Shown one piece after another: positions 27,189 through 37,042 of a DNA stretch of 64,000 nucleotides. The first letter of the stretch is position 1; every line of letters begins with the position of its first letter. This stretch comes from Epichloe hybrida (lineage: Eukaryota; Ascomycota; Sordariomycetes; Hypocreales; Clavicipitaceae): the NCBI GenBank assembly GCA_019022495.1, contig JAFEKR010000016.1:744001-808000 (forward strand), in the 5' to 3' direction. A program made the position numbers and the translations under genes. The notes under the pieces were generated by a model, which was given only the letters and a program-made list of their open reading frames with translations, had not been told where the DNA came from and did not search any database.

Positions 27189-27892
27189 TGCTACACTACT
27201 AGCGGGTGGTGGAGCAAATAGAGACCTAGAATCCGCAGCTATTAGCTCTGACTTGATGTCAAGAGCAAAGGTCCCCTGAGATTCTATAGGATCCCAGCTG
27301 TGTGGTCGATCGTGCGATCGTAAGTGATGTGTCAATTGGCGAGTTCACCAGATCAATGATGTAGGCTGCAGGATGGCCAAGTTCATCCGCCGGTACGTAA
27401 TGGCCTGCCTCCCCACCACTAGTGGATACCGGGATCGGAGGGTCTTGCCACAATCCCCGACCTCACTTTTTGCCCGCCTTCTCAGAGGAAGGCTAAAATC
27501 CCACGGCTAGGCACAGTATTTGCATGCGAACACGAGCCATTATTTTCACCGTGAAATCCAAGACATAGTCCCTTATTCGCGTAGGACAGAAAGGAGATCG
27601 GGCCGCGTTACAGTGCGCACTCGTATTTGGTATCAAAGGCTACGCCGCTGGCTAATCAAATACAAGCGCTGCAGTCTGACGTCAAACATGCATTGATATT
27701 CAAATCGTTATCTCGTCGAAGGGCTTAGCTTCGATGCGCAAGCTCGATGCACGCAACATTGCCTAAGGCTCATGTTCAAACCAATCCAGTCCAATCCGAC
27801 TAAAGTGGTCTATAGCGAGCAATGGCGGTAGTGTGTTGTCTTTGTTGGAGTTGGCAACAACCAAAGATGATATCCGGCCAGCTGACCAAGAA
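27189..27892. other. Intergenic region between WAPL and RHB1
   Basis: About 700 bases with the RHB1 promoter and the 3' side of the Wapl gene. No supported gene or repeat. Confidence 0.6.
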
Positions 27893-30061
27893 TCACTCAA
27901 CTCGTTTGAGCTCTTCCACTAGGTTATCCATGGCATGGGCCTTGTTATCGACAGCCTTGTAAAGGTGTACGAACTGCTGTATAGAACTTCTTAGACTGTA
28001 CAGGGCATTACGTCCAACACGGTTCTCAAGGTGCTCTCTTGCTTGCCCAGCCAGACACATATATCCAAGTAGCACGGATAAATAGCCCACAGCCACGCTT
28101 AGCTTGGACTTATTCACGGAATCCGCCTGGGTCAGATCAGTAAAATGCCAAGACAATCCGTTATTCATGGGCAGGCTTACCTCGCCAACGGACTGCTGGT
28201 TCTCCTGCCAAAGCGTCATCAACTTGTCCATTGCGTTTTCATTCACCGCCCTCCGAGCCGGAGGGCAATGCTCCATAATATTTATCATAACGCCCAGCAT
28301 GAGCAAGAGTTCGTCGTACTTTTCACTTTCAAGCTTTCCTACCCCAATGGTGGCGTGGACGCTGGCAAACAATTCACTAATACGGATGGCCAATTTTGCA
28401 GAAAGGTGTGGATCATCGAATGCCGCGGCTTCATCCTCCGTGTTCGTTGTGTTAAGTGCAAGTTTCAGGATGGCCGAATCCAGCTCAATTCGCCCGCTAG
28501 GCCACCGCCGGATTGCTCGTAAAAGCAGGCTGGATATTCTCATCGGATGACCACCATCGCTGTTTAGCCTCGGGCTGACTCCCGCGCTAGATTGTGTTTG
28601 AAGCGTGAAGACAGTCAAGGCGTAGTCCACATCATCAAAAGAGCCTTGTTCACTGGCCCATGTTGCAACAGCCACAATAGCCCGCTGCGACTCCAACAAG
28701 ATCTGGTCTAAGAGTGCAGCATCCGCACATTGACTTAGCAGGGCCATCAGCTGGAGCGCTGCAGTTCGCGGCGAGATGCGAGTGGGCTGGTAGCTGTGCC
28801 AAATTGGTAGTTGTTGCAGTATTGTCTTGACATCCCCGACAGATGATCTTGACATTCGAGACATGTTGAGCTTCTTTTGAGCAGCCACGACAGCGATATC
28901 CTCGTCCATGGAAAGTAAACCTGCCAATAATTTGCCTGCGCCATCATTCGCAAGCTGACGAAGCAGATTAGGGGCGGGACCAGAAGTTAGGAAGCAGATA
29001 AGGGCTGCTATGAGGGCGAAGCCGCAGATAGGATCCGTCTCTTTCCCGACATCCCGGACAACCGTATCACGAGATGCATGGTCTCTGAATTGTCGTAGAA
29101 ACTCCTTTCGCTGAAGTTTTTGCACGAGCTCGCAGAGAGCATTCCTTCTCATAGTTGGGGTATTCGTGCTTGGAAGCCCAATTCTAGCTATTAAATCATC
29201 CATTTCGTCTGCAAATCGATTATTTGCACCCGCACGACGTAGTTCGTGAACGCTCTTGATTGCCGGCTGCGCACTCTCATCGTCGTCTGATTCGTCCAAG
29301 GCAAATGCATCTGTTGGAGGTGGTGATTTCGGACGCGGCTCCACGATCAGATTATTTTCGACACCCCTGAAAGGGCTTTCAAAGACTTCGGGAGTTTGTG
29401 ATTCGCTAGCAATGGTCCGCGATTGACTGTAAGTAAATCGAACTTTTCGATTAGTGGGAGTTGTCCCACGACGGTCCAAATTTCGTACAAGGACATCACA
29501 AGCAGATGAGCTCTGATGCAATTCTGCCTTGTAGCCACTGTGACCTGCCTCATCGGAATTTGTGTCGTCGGTGGTCATCACTGCCTTCTGCGCCGCAAGA
29601 GCATCAATCAATCGTGGTCTCCGAGAAGGAGTGCTCGTGCGCTTAGTACCTTCGGAGCCATTGGGTTTCGAGTTTGGGGATCGTCCGGCAACAGACTCAG
29701 GCTTCGTAGCTGGCTGCTGGACCTGTGAATGGTCTGTCGCGAAGGCAACCGAATGATCTCTTTTGCGCAAAGGTCCATCATGTGACGGAGAACCGTGAAA
29801 AGACGAAGGCCTGAACGTAGAATTCTCTGGCCTTCTTGGGCTTTCGTAGTATGAGTGTTTTGGCCTTGGTGATCTCGTCGGTCTCGGTGATTCTGACTTG
29901 TCAAAGGTTTGTTCCCGTCTGAGTGTAGGGGAGGAGCTTGACCCCAAACCACGGTCGACCTTGGTATTGAGAGAGCACTTGCGCGAAGAACTGCCACCGT
30001 ATGTGGCCAGCCTTTTCTGTCCCACAGTGCCGGATGAGTTTGGCATATGTGATGATGCCAT
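27893..30061 (-). CDS. WAPL: Wapl-like cohesin release factor (WAPL domain protein)
   Basis: Releases cohesin from chromatin with Pds5 and shapes loop and heterochromatin structure. The open frame from ATG 30061 codes for 722 residues. The first 250 are low-complexity Ser/Pro/Arg-rich (TRSPRPKHSYYESPRRPE) with likely phosphorylation sites. The conserved helical-repeat WAPL domain starts near MRRNALCELVQKLQRKEFLRQFRDH. It continues with ICGFALIAALICFLTSG, AVVAAQKKLNMSRMSR and SPRTAALQLMALLSQ. Toward the C-terminus a stretch at 28127-28180 has a perfect GTAAG donor, a CTGAT branch site and a CAG acceptor. It is 54 nt and in frame, so removal would shorten the protein by 18 residues without breaking it. 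The N-terminal region carries no recognisable FGF motifs of animal Wapl. Confidence 0.85.
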   Translation of the reverse strand: MASSHMPNSSGTVGQKRLATYGGSSSRKCSLNTKVDRGLGSSSSPTLRREQTFDKSESPRPTRSPRPKHSYYESPRRPENSTFRPSSFHGSPSHDGPLRKRDHSVAFATDHSQVQQPATKPESVAGRSPNSKPNGSEGTKRTSTPSRRPRLIDALAAQKAVMTTDDTNSDEAGHSGYKAELHQSSSACDVLVRNLDRRGTTPTNRKVRFTYSQSRTIASESQTPEVFESPFRGVENNLIVEPRPKSPPPTDAFALDESDDDESAQPAIKSVHELRRAGANNRFADEMDDLIARIGLPSTNTPTMRRNALCELVQKLQRKEFLRQFRDHASRDTVVRDVGKETDPICGFALIAALICFLTSGPAPNLLRQLANDGAGKLLAGLLSMDEDIAVVAAQKKLNMSRMSRSSVGDVKTILQQLPIWHSYQPTRISPRTAALQLMALLSQCADAALLDQILLESQRAIVAVATWASEQGSFDDVDYALTVFTLQTQSSAGVSPRLNSDGGHPMRISSLLLRAIRRWPSGRIELDSAILKLALNTTNTEDEAAAFDDPHLSAKLAIRISELFASVHATIGVGKLESEKYDELLLMLGVMINIMEHCPPARRAVNENAMDKLMTLWQENQQSVGEVSLPMNNGLSWHFTDLTQADSVNKSKLSVAVGYLSVLLGYMCLAGQAREHLENRVGRNALYSLRSSIQQFVHLYKAVDNKAHAMDNLVEELKRVE

Positions 30062-30923
30062 AGTTTCTGGTGGTTAGGTGATCGTGAACGGCCCCGAAGC
30101 TGGACCGGTGAAGGTTTCAAACACCACGACATGTAGCGAGAACCAGCTACGTAGCTAGCATTCGATGGATGCTGTGCGCGCGCTCGAATTTCGTCATTTA
30201 GTTTTTTCTTTTAAAAAAAAATTAACAGCCGTTCGTCCAAATTTCACAATTACAATTTTTTATATCCAGGTCGGGCCCGCCTAAAAGCCCTCTATATTTT
30301 CATAATAGTGGGCTTTTTAATATCTTTAGGCGGCATTATTCCCTCCCTGAACGACCAAAAATGAGGAACAGAAAAAAAAAAAAAACCAATGCAATAAAAA
30401 TTCACCGAATATTAATTTTTTTTTTTCGACGTGAGCTTCTTTCTACAAATGCGATATTGATAAATCCATATAGAAATCTCAACACACTATATAAAACATT
30501 GTACAGGAAATTTACACCCCGCAGGAGCAAAGCCCAAAAGTCTGATCCGGGGAAGTGGGACGCGAGCGCGTGAGTCTGGGTGAGGCCAAGAGGAAGATGA
30601 TTCGCGAGGAACGTGTAACGGTGGCGTCTCTCACACATGTACCAAAGTGCGGGGAAGTCTGTAACTCGCTACGCCTTTTTGTAAGCAAGTATACGTAACG
30701 TTCTGCAAAGCCTATGTATATATATACCAGCACATGTAGTATAAGTATATAAGTTGCTTCCCCTTCATTCCTACTTCATTTTGATTTATCTCATACACTC
30801 ACGCTCGAACAAGCGGAAGAAATCTTAGTCACGATTTGTACGGCTCAAGTTCATAACAGAGCGCCAACTGTCAACACTAACACGTCATCTAGGGCACGTC
30901 GTTTCCAGCCATTTTACAACGTC
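30062..30923. other. Divergent intergenic region with homopolymer runs and a hairpin
   Basis: About 860 bases between the Wapl start and the 30924 gene. It contains A-runs (near 30213 and 30371-30384), a T-run (30418-30426) and an imperfect inverted repeat at about 30278-30336 (CGCCTAAAAGCCC versus GGGCTTTTTAATATCTTTAGGCG). TATA-like repeats near 30716-30750 are likely promoter elements for the plus-strand gene. Confidence 0.55.
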
Positions 30924-31298
30924 ATGCCTCACCGGATTGCCAGATTGCCCAGGGCCAAGCGCTCCGAAGTACTTTGCATGGGTGCTGCTGGCGTCGGTGT
31001 ACTCACCCCCCTCTATCTTTTGATGCCTGGCGCCGAAGAAAGACTAGCCCGGCAGACAGCCAAATGGGCCCCAAGATGGGAGCGGAACATTACATATTTC
31101 ACTCCGCCAGTGGAACGCGCCGTCCAACGTATCGAGCCTTCTGTTTCCAGAGCAGTACAACGTGTGGATAACCGCCTGCCACTGGAAAGAATGGCGAAGA
31201 AAGTAGACTCAAGCATTAAGGGAATTCGGGGGCCCGAAATCTACATGATACCTGTATCTTTAACACTAAATATTTTTAGAAATAAGAATTTTCGGTGA
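30924..31298 (+). CDS. Small hypothetical protein with one membrane-like segment
   Basis: A 124-codon uninterrupted frame opening MPHRIARLPRAKRSEV. A basic N-terminus is followed by a hydrophobic stretch (CMGAAGVGVLTPLYLLMPG, about residues 18-36) that could span a membrane once. A charged region follows with an internal repeat: ERAVQRIEPSVS then RAVQRVDNRLPLE. I recognise no family. The 5' region with a TATA-like run and the coherent charge pattern make a real gene likely. A basic leader followed by a single hydrophobic segment would suit a mitochondrial or ER tail-type membrane protein, but that is inference. The last few codons (after about GPEIYMIP) are AT-rich and may instead lie beyond an unrecognised splice. 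Confidence 0.5.
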   Translation: MPHRIARLPRAKRSEVLCMGAAGVGVLTPLYLLMPGAEERLARQTAKWAPRWERNITYFTPPVERAVQRIEPSVSRAVQRVDNRLPLERMAKKVDSSIKGIRGPEIYMIPVSLTLNIFRNKNFR

Positions 31299-31703
31299 CC
31301 ACATTACGGTGGGATGCGGCCCTACTCTAGAATGATGACATTCAGACGAGTTTTGCACTACATATTACTTCTGCCACAGTAGAGGCTTTTCTGACGTAGC
31401 GTGGTTTTTTCTTAGAGTTGAACAGAAATCATGGGATCTGGTGAATTTCTCCTTAAGAGGTCATAAGCCTTGTGGGTCCATGGGACCCGCAAATTGTATG
31501 TATCTCTGGTCTATTTTTATCTAATTGGATACATACAGACCCTGGTTAACGTGACTCCACAAGGCTTATGACCCCTATGGAGATAACAAAGGAGTCCTGC
31601 TATCTGCTTCTGTCGAGACACTGTTTACGCCTCACTCACGTAGCTCTCCTTGCGATGTTTACTTGGGATCGCTTTCCTATGTTTGTCGCACTGAGGCAGA
31701 TGA
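31299..31703. other. Convergent intergenic region with a nested hairpin
   Basis: About 400 bases between the ends of two convergent small genes. It holds the inverted repeat at 31459-31573 (listed separately) and nothing else I can support. Confidence 0.6.
31459..31573. repeat. Nested inverted repeat (hairpin or decayed MITE)
   Basis: Perfect 17-bp arms GGTCATAAGCCTTGTGG (31459-31475) and CCACAAGGCTTATGACC (31557-31573). Weaker pairing extends outward (CTCC..GGAG) on each side. Inside is a second inverted repeat, GTATGTATC and GATACATAC. It lies between two convergent gene ends, so it could act in 3' end formation of both; its nested arms also resemble a small foldback element. Confidence 0.7.
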
Positions 31704-32184
31704 TCATTTGGATATATGACGATCGTGTGCATCTCTCGGGAGCATCTTCGGCGCATGTCCTAGAGCAACTGCGTTTGTTTAAACCTTTAGTACCATATAT
31801 GCAAGTGTCTTTTAAATTCCTCCTGCATCTGCTGTGTGACTTACGTCTGTCAAAAAGATAATAACTTGATACTATAAGAATAGGGAGTGCTATCATGGTA
31901 GATACCCATTTTCTTGCTGCGGTATCATATCGTTCTTTGTTTTGTCTCCCTTCTGCCTTTGTCTTTTCAGCTGCGATCTCGGATTCTTTACGCCTTTGCG
32001 CGCGGGATGCTTGCAGAGCAGCTCCCCTTGCCTCCATTGTCCTTCCTGAAGACTCCCATGATCGTGACTTCTGGGGGCTGGCAAGGCTTCTTGTGGTGGC
32101 AAACGATAAACGCGTTTGTCTGACTGAAGAGAGTAGAGTCGTACTGATTAACGTTTGAGTTTGAGTAAAGGTTGGCGGCATCAT
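31704..32184 (-). CDS. Small mitochondrial-type membrane protein, unknown function
   Basis: Two exons, 32184-31845 and 31768-31704 (76-nt intron), give 134 residues. The first 45 residues are Ser/Thr/Arg-rich with no acidic residues until about residue 45 (TLLSSVRQTRLSFATTRSLASPQKSR), a typical mitochondrial presequence. A charged helical stretch (RKESEIAAEKTKAEGRQNKE) precedes a single membrane span (KWVSTMIALPILIVSSYYLFDR). The second exon adds LALGHAPKMLPRD and the C-terminus. Splicing is supported because the unspliced frame loses all regularity after LFDR, while splicing gives a phase-consistent DRLALG junction. I do not recognise a named family. An inner-membrane single-pass protein is the best inference. 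Confidence 0.65.
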
Positions 32185-32541
32185 GGTGCAGAAGTGGTGG
32201 CACGCTGTGGGCTTATGTAAATCGTGTAGAAGAAGGAGGCCAGGTACAGGGGCGGGTCTAGCACTTTGAGATTTGTTTCTTATTTTGGCAACCCGAAATC
32301 GTCACACACCAGAATTGTCATAACAGAGCACAATAATCTGCGCTCTATGGGTCGTTGCAAACAATATCGGATCTGCAGCAAGCACTACTTACATATATGT
32401 ACCGGAGGTTATTGAAATAAAAACATTACGTTGCTAATTGTCTATCGGTTCAATTACAAGTTCCTGAACGCCATGTCTTGCCCCAACCAGATTCGCCTCA
32501 TAGTATGTGCTTAAGAGCAACCGGCGATGCTACAGGTTGCC
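32185..32541. other. Intergenic region downstream of SPT5
   Basis: About 360 bases holding the promoter of the small minus-strand gene at 31704-32184 and the 3' end of SPT5. Nothing else seen. Confidence 0.55.
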
Positions 32542-35500
32542 CTAGTCATCGTCCGTATACCTGGGTCCGCTGGCCGCAGGAGTTTCAGGAGCACCACCAT
32601 ACGCAGCTGGAGTTGGAGCACCGTAATAACCACTAGCCCCCGGGGTCGGAGCGGCTGCCGCAGGAGTCGGAGCTGGATCTGCGCCCCATCCTCCTTGCCA
32701 ACCCGCTCCCGGAGTAGGTGCATTCGCAGCAGGAGTAGGGGCGGAGTACGCTCCTGGGGTCGGGGCATTCAATGCGCCGGGTGTTGGCGCTCCAATAGCT
32801 GCACCTGGAGTAGGAGCATCGTAAGCGCCAGTGTTAGCACCGGGCGTGTATCCCCAAGAATCGTTTCCACTAGCCCCCGGGGTTGGCGCCGAAGCCCCCC
32901 AAGCAGGCGTCTTAGATCCATATGCCCAACCGTCGGGACCACCACCCGCATAAGCTGGCGTTCGTGAGCCGGCACCGAATGCATCACCAAGTGCGGGAGT
33001 TCGAGCACCGGATTGCCATGCCGGTGTTCGCGACCCAGAGCCATAAGCGGTACGACTGCCATCGTAAGGATTAACGGTCCTAGAGCCATCAGCCCAAGCT
33101 GGGGTGCGCGAACCGGAGTAATCTTGGGCTTTCCAGGCCGGGGTCCTACCACCAGCTGCGGCAGGTGCTGCTTGCATTCCCGGATCAGCGGCGAAACTGG
33201 GAAGAGTTGTCAATGTGATGGATGACTTACTGCGCGAACCCCAAGCGGGCACTCTGTCGGAATTGTTAGCGCCCATTGGCGTTCTTGAGCCCCCTTGCCA
33301 AGCAGGCATTCTATCTCCTCCACCTCGGCCAGCACTTCCAGGAGCTCCCCGACCTCGGCCATTGATATCGATTGTCGCACCCGTGGTCTTGTCCTTGAAA
33401 CTCAACGAATCTCTTGGAACTGTAATCGTCTTGCCCTTTGTATGCAGCTCAACCCGAGCATGCGTATCGGTTGTATCCTTGACTATACCTAGTAGACCTT
33501 TGTATGGACCCTTCTTGATGATCGCAGTCTGATTGATGGCTCGATCGCGGCCAAACATCTTGATGGGTTGATTGGGCTTATTTTCGCCGCCATTCTTGTG
33601 TATTTTCAAGGCAGGGTTCATGCTGCTAAGGTCTGGACCTGAGGTGGCCGCATTCACGCGTCCACCTTTGGCAGCAACAGTATTTACCATACTGGCCTTG
33701 GTTACAAAAACGCCAGCGTTTTCGTTGCTGTCATTAGTGTGTAGAAACACATAAGATCGGTGTATGTGGATGATTTTCCCCTGTCTATGTTGCCCTGTGA
33801 ATTCTTTCACAACATCGTCCAGCCGTATTTCTGAGCCGTCTCGATCAGCAGCTACAGCCTGTTTTCTTTTCGGTAATTTGTTCGAAATCTGAGAAGGCAT
33901 GGCTTGCCTCGTGTCGCCATACTGGTCAAGTACCACCAGTGATTCACGATCAATCTTGACGATACATCCCACCGTAGTCGGGTCCAACTGCACCAGGTCG
34001 TGCAGGGAGAATTGTCCCAGCGATCCTTGACCGCCGATATCACTCGCTTCTCTGAGATCTTTGCTAAACACCGCCACTTCAGTATTTGTTTGGTCCGTCA
34101 GGAGGGTAACACGATCTTCGGATATCTTGACCACTGTGCCCACTTCGTCGCGAAATTTACTTCCACCAATAACTTTAACATGGTCTCCGACTTTGAACCG
34201 CTTGCGCAATCCTTTGATAGGCACTTCAATAGTCTGTCCCCGTAGATCGCCTTCAGTTACGGACATGGTGACAATGTCTCCTTGAACATTTGTCGCCTTG
34301 CCTACCACACCCTTTTGCTCGCCAGAGTAAACTTCAATAATATCACCCGGAAGGTATGTCACGAGTGTGTTGCTATCCTTCAAACTAGCAGCAAGAGCCT
34401 TGAGGTCAAGATTCTCGGTACCGTCTTCGGCACCGGATGCAAATCGCGTGACTTCTTCCAAAGACGGGTTAACGTCAGTCACGACGAGTTGCTGGATCTT
34501 GACGTCTTTCACCTGGAAGCCGTTCTCGAATTCGTCTCCCATGTAAGACCATGTGTTGGTTGTAGGATTTCCTTGAATATATCTCGGATGCCGTTTTCGG
34601 GCTTCGATCTCACTGAACAAACGCTGAGGTGGTCTAGGACCAGCAGCACCGGTCCGTTTCCGTTTTCCGTCTGAAGATAAACTGGATAGGGCATCATCAC
34701 GCATGCCGTAATCTAGTCGCGGGATGAAACGAACTCTTGCTTCTAAGCCGTTCTCTGTTACGTCTAGAACTTGTGCCAAGTCTCCAGAGTGCTTCGCGGG
34801 TCGGCGTAAACGAACCCAAGCGCCGGGTTCTAGTGTCGGAGTCTTGGTAACCCGCAAAAGCTCGGGCATGTCCTTGATGTCTACAAGAGTCATCTTAGAC
34901 CGAGGATAAACGTTGAGCATACCATCCAAGGCCACAAGAATGTCTGTTTGGCGCTGGGCTTCAACATAGATGAAACCCTTCATGACGGACTGAGTACCCC
35001 CTCGTTCGAAGGCCGCGGTGATAGCAAGGTCATCCTTTGTTCCAATACGCTCTTCTATCCGTTTCATGATAGAAAGAACAACTTCGCGTTCTTTGCCTTC
35101 TTTGCATCTTACGGCCCAAATACTTGGATCATCCACGCTTGGAAGCAATAAACGTTTAGGAACGACGGCAGCGTCACCGAAGCCTTTTGCCGGCCGTCTA
35201 TTTCCATACCGCTGGCGGAGTATCTCTGCCTGCTTTTCGGCATCCAGACTAGACTCGAGCTCACGGCGACGATCAAGCTCTCGGTGTCTTCGATCATCAT
35301 CTAGTCGGGCACTTTCAGCGATATCGTCTGGGTGTTCGTTGTCGATAAAATCCTCGATTTCCTCGCCGTCCTTTTCCTCGTCTTCTCCTTCATCTTCATC
35401 ATCTACTTCGGCTTCTATGTCGAAGAAGGCATTGCGTCTATCTCGACGTCGTTTTCGCCGATGACCCTAGTAGCAATGATCAGTAACGCCTTCAATTCCG

Positions 35501-35909
35501 CCCCTTGCTTGGGAACAGAACAGATCGTGATTGATGGCAAAAAAATAGGTACCTGTTGAATGTCCTCGTCTTCATCATCTTCATCATCTTCCTCGTCGTC
35601 ATCTTGCTCTGCCTCATCTTCGATGTTGTCATTGTTTTGGTCATTGCCTCCATCCTCTCCAGCGCGTTGCCGACGATCTGTCACCTCGTCGTTATCCTCA
35701 TTGTCGCTGACACGAGACCGAGGTTTGCGATTAGTTTCCTCGTCGTCTGCGTCGTCGTACTCACGAGTTAACTTTGATTTAGCAGGTGGGCTAGAACCGT
35801 CGTCGGCGGGCTCTTCCTCTTCCTCTTCATCGGACAAGTCCGCCGGCGCAGGGTTGAAGTCATCCTCATCTTCAGATTCATCAAACCGCGGTGGCCCATT
35901 TGTCGCCAT
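32542..35909 (-). CDS. SPT5: Transcription elongation factor Spt5
   Basis: Pol II processivity factor (DSIF large subunit) that also recruits capping and 3'-end factors. Exon 1 is 35909-35553 and exon 2 is 35466-32542 (86-nt intron), giving 1093 residues. The N-terminus is very acidic ([12 protein letters not shown] and an E/D run before the splice). Then come a basic patch ([10 protein letters not shown]) and the NGN domain ([29 protein letters not shown]). Several KOW domains follow, starting [20 protein letters not shown], then [19 protein letters not shown] and [20 protein letters not shown]. The last is [21 protein letters not shown]. The C-terminal repeat region has two unit types: G(S/A)RTPAW repeats followed by APTPGA repeats, likely phosphorylated by the Bur1/Cdk9 type kinase. 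It is complete at both ends. Confidence 0.96.
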
Positions 35910-37042
35910 GATCCTGTTACAGAAGATGGGCTCAGGAAGATCTGAGGAACAGAGCTATGACAGGGAGATGAGCTTAGATAGAATGCAAAGTAGTGCTTCC
36001 GTTTTAGTAGCAAATTGTCCACACAATTATTGAGCAGAGCGTACACCGGTTAAGTGTCGGATACACCTGTGGGTGAATGCTATGAATCAATCAATCCCTT
36101 TGGGTGTTCGGGAACCTCAGGCAGGGCGCGGACCCACACTCTTCGTAGTACTTGATATCGATAAGTCATCGTAGAGAAAGTGATAAGATAACTATTATTT
36201 AACGTTAGGAAATCTAGATAAGGAGAAAGAAACTCAAGGGTTTAAGATTTATTAATGATTCAAGTTTCATGGCGTTTTAGATCCCCAACTACTCCGTAGG
36301 TTACTGCTAGCTAGGGGCACGCGCTATGTCCTTTCTCTCATACCACGTCACTACATATCTCGCTGCTAGGCTATTTCGCGTTACTATACTCCGTACGTAG
36401 CAATGCACCTATCCCACTGCTCCAGAAAGTTTACTAGTAAATCAAGTATTCTTTATTTACCCTTATTCTAATTGGCCTACATTCCTATCTGTGACCTGCC
36501 CGAGGTCTTCAGACACCCAAAGGGACACTGGCAGCGAAAGGGAGGGTAGGATAGTGGGTAATAGCGAAGTAAGCTCTAGGATTTTGATTAAGGTATCCAA
36601 TATCTGCTCCGTGATCCTTCGTACCGGCGGCACTTGGAGTTAGAGCATAACGATGGGTGATCTTGGGAAGCTAGCTTGCTCTAGTAGACTGAGGAAACGG
36701 TGGAGGTGAGGGCGGCTGGTTCCAGCAGCATTATGCAAAGGATGCTTTCTTGGCGCCGCGTCACGATGCCATGGAAGAGCTAGCTACCATTTTATGCCCC
36801 AACCCTGTTTCTATTTTTCTATTAGCCTTCTCTTCACTAAGCATTAGCAAACAACTGAACAAACAACAGTTGTCACCTGGAAGAATTCCGGATACCACCC
36901 TTCGCGATAAAGGCCAACTCCATGCCCAGATCGGATACAGAAATGGAGATGCTGGCTGGTCGCCCGAATATTTGACATTGATTTTCTTCGTGATAGAAGT
37001 AAGCATACGCTCTTCATACTAAGTAAATCCCCAGCCACTATA
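35910..37042. other. Intergenic region between SPT5 and the WD40 gene
   Basis: About 1.1 kb. The SPT5 promoter is at the left end and the 3' side of the WD40 gene at the right. A 90-codon frame at 36750-37022 has no recognisable features. No repeat seen. Confidence 0.6.

Noticed and set aside
27893..30061. Wapl as a hypothetical Ser-rich protein only
   Set aside because: The helical block after MRRNALCELVQKLQRKEF has the Wapl domain order.
30062..30132. 174-codon minus-strand frame at 29608-30132
   Set aside because: It is an antiphase shadow of the Wapl low-complexity N-terminus.
32527..32967. Plus-strand Arg/Ser-rich frame opposite the Spt5 tail
   Set aside because: It is a mirror of the APTPGA repeats on the other strand.
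35560..36033. Plus-strand poly-Ser frame of 157 codons
   Set aside because: It is the antisense of the acidic Asp/Glu run in Spt5.
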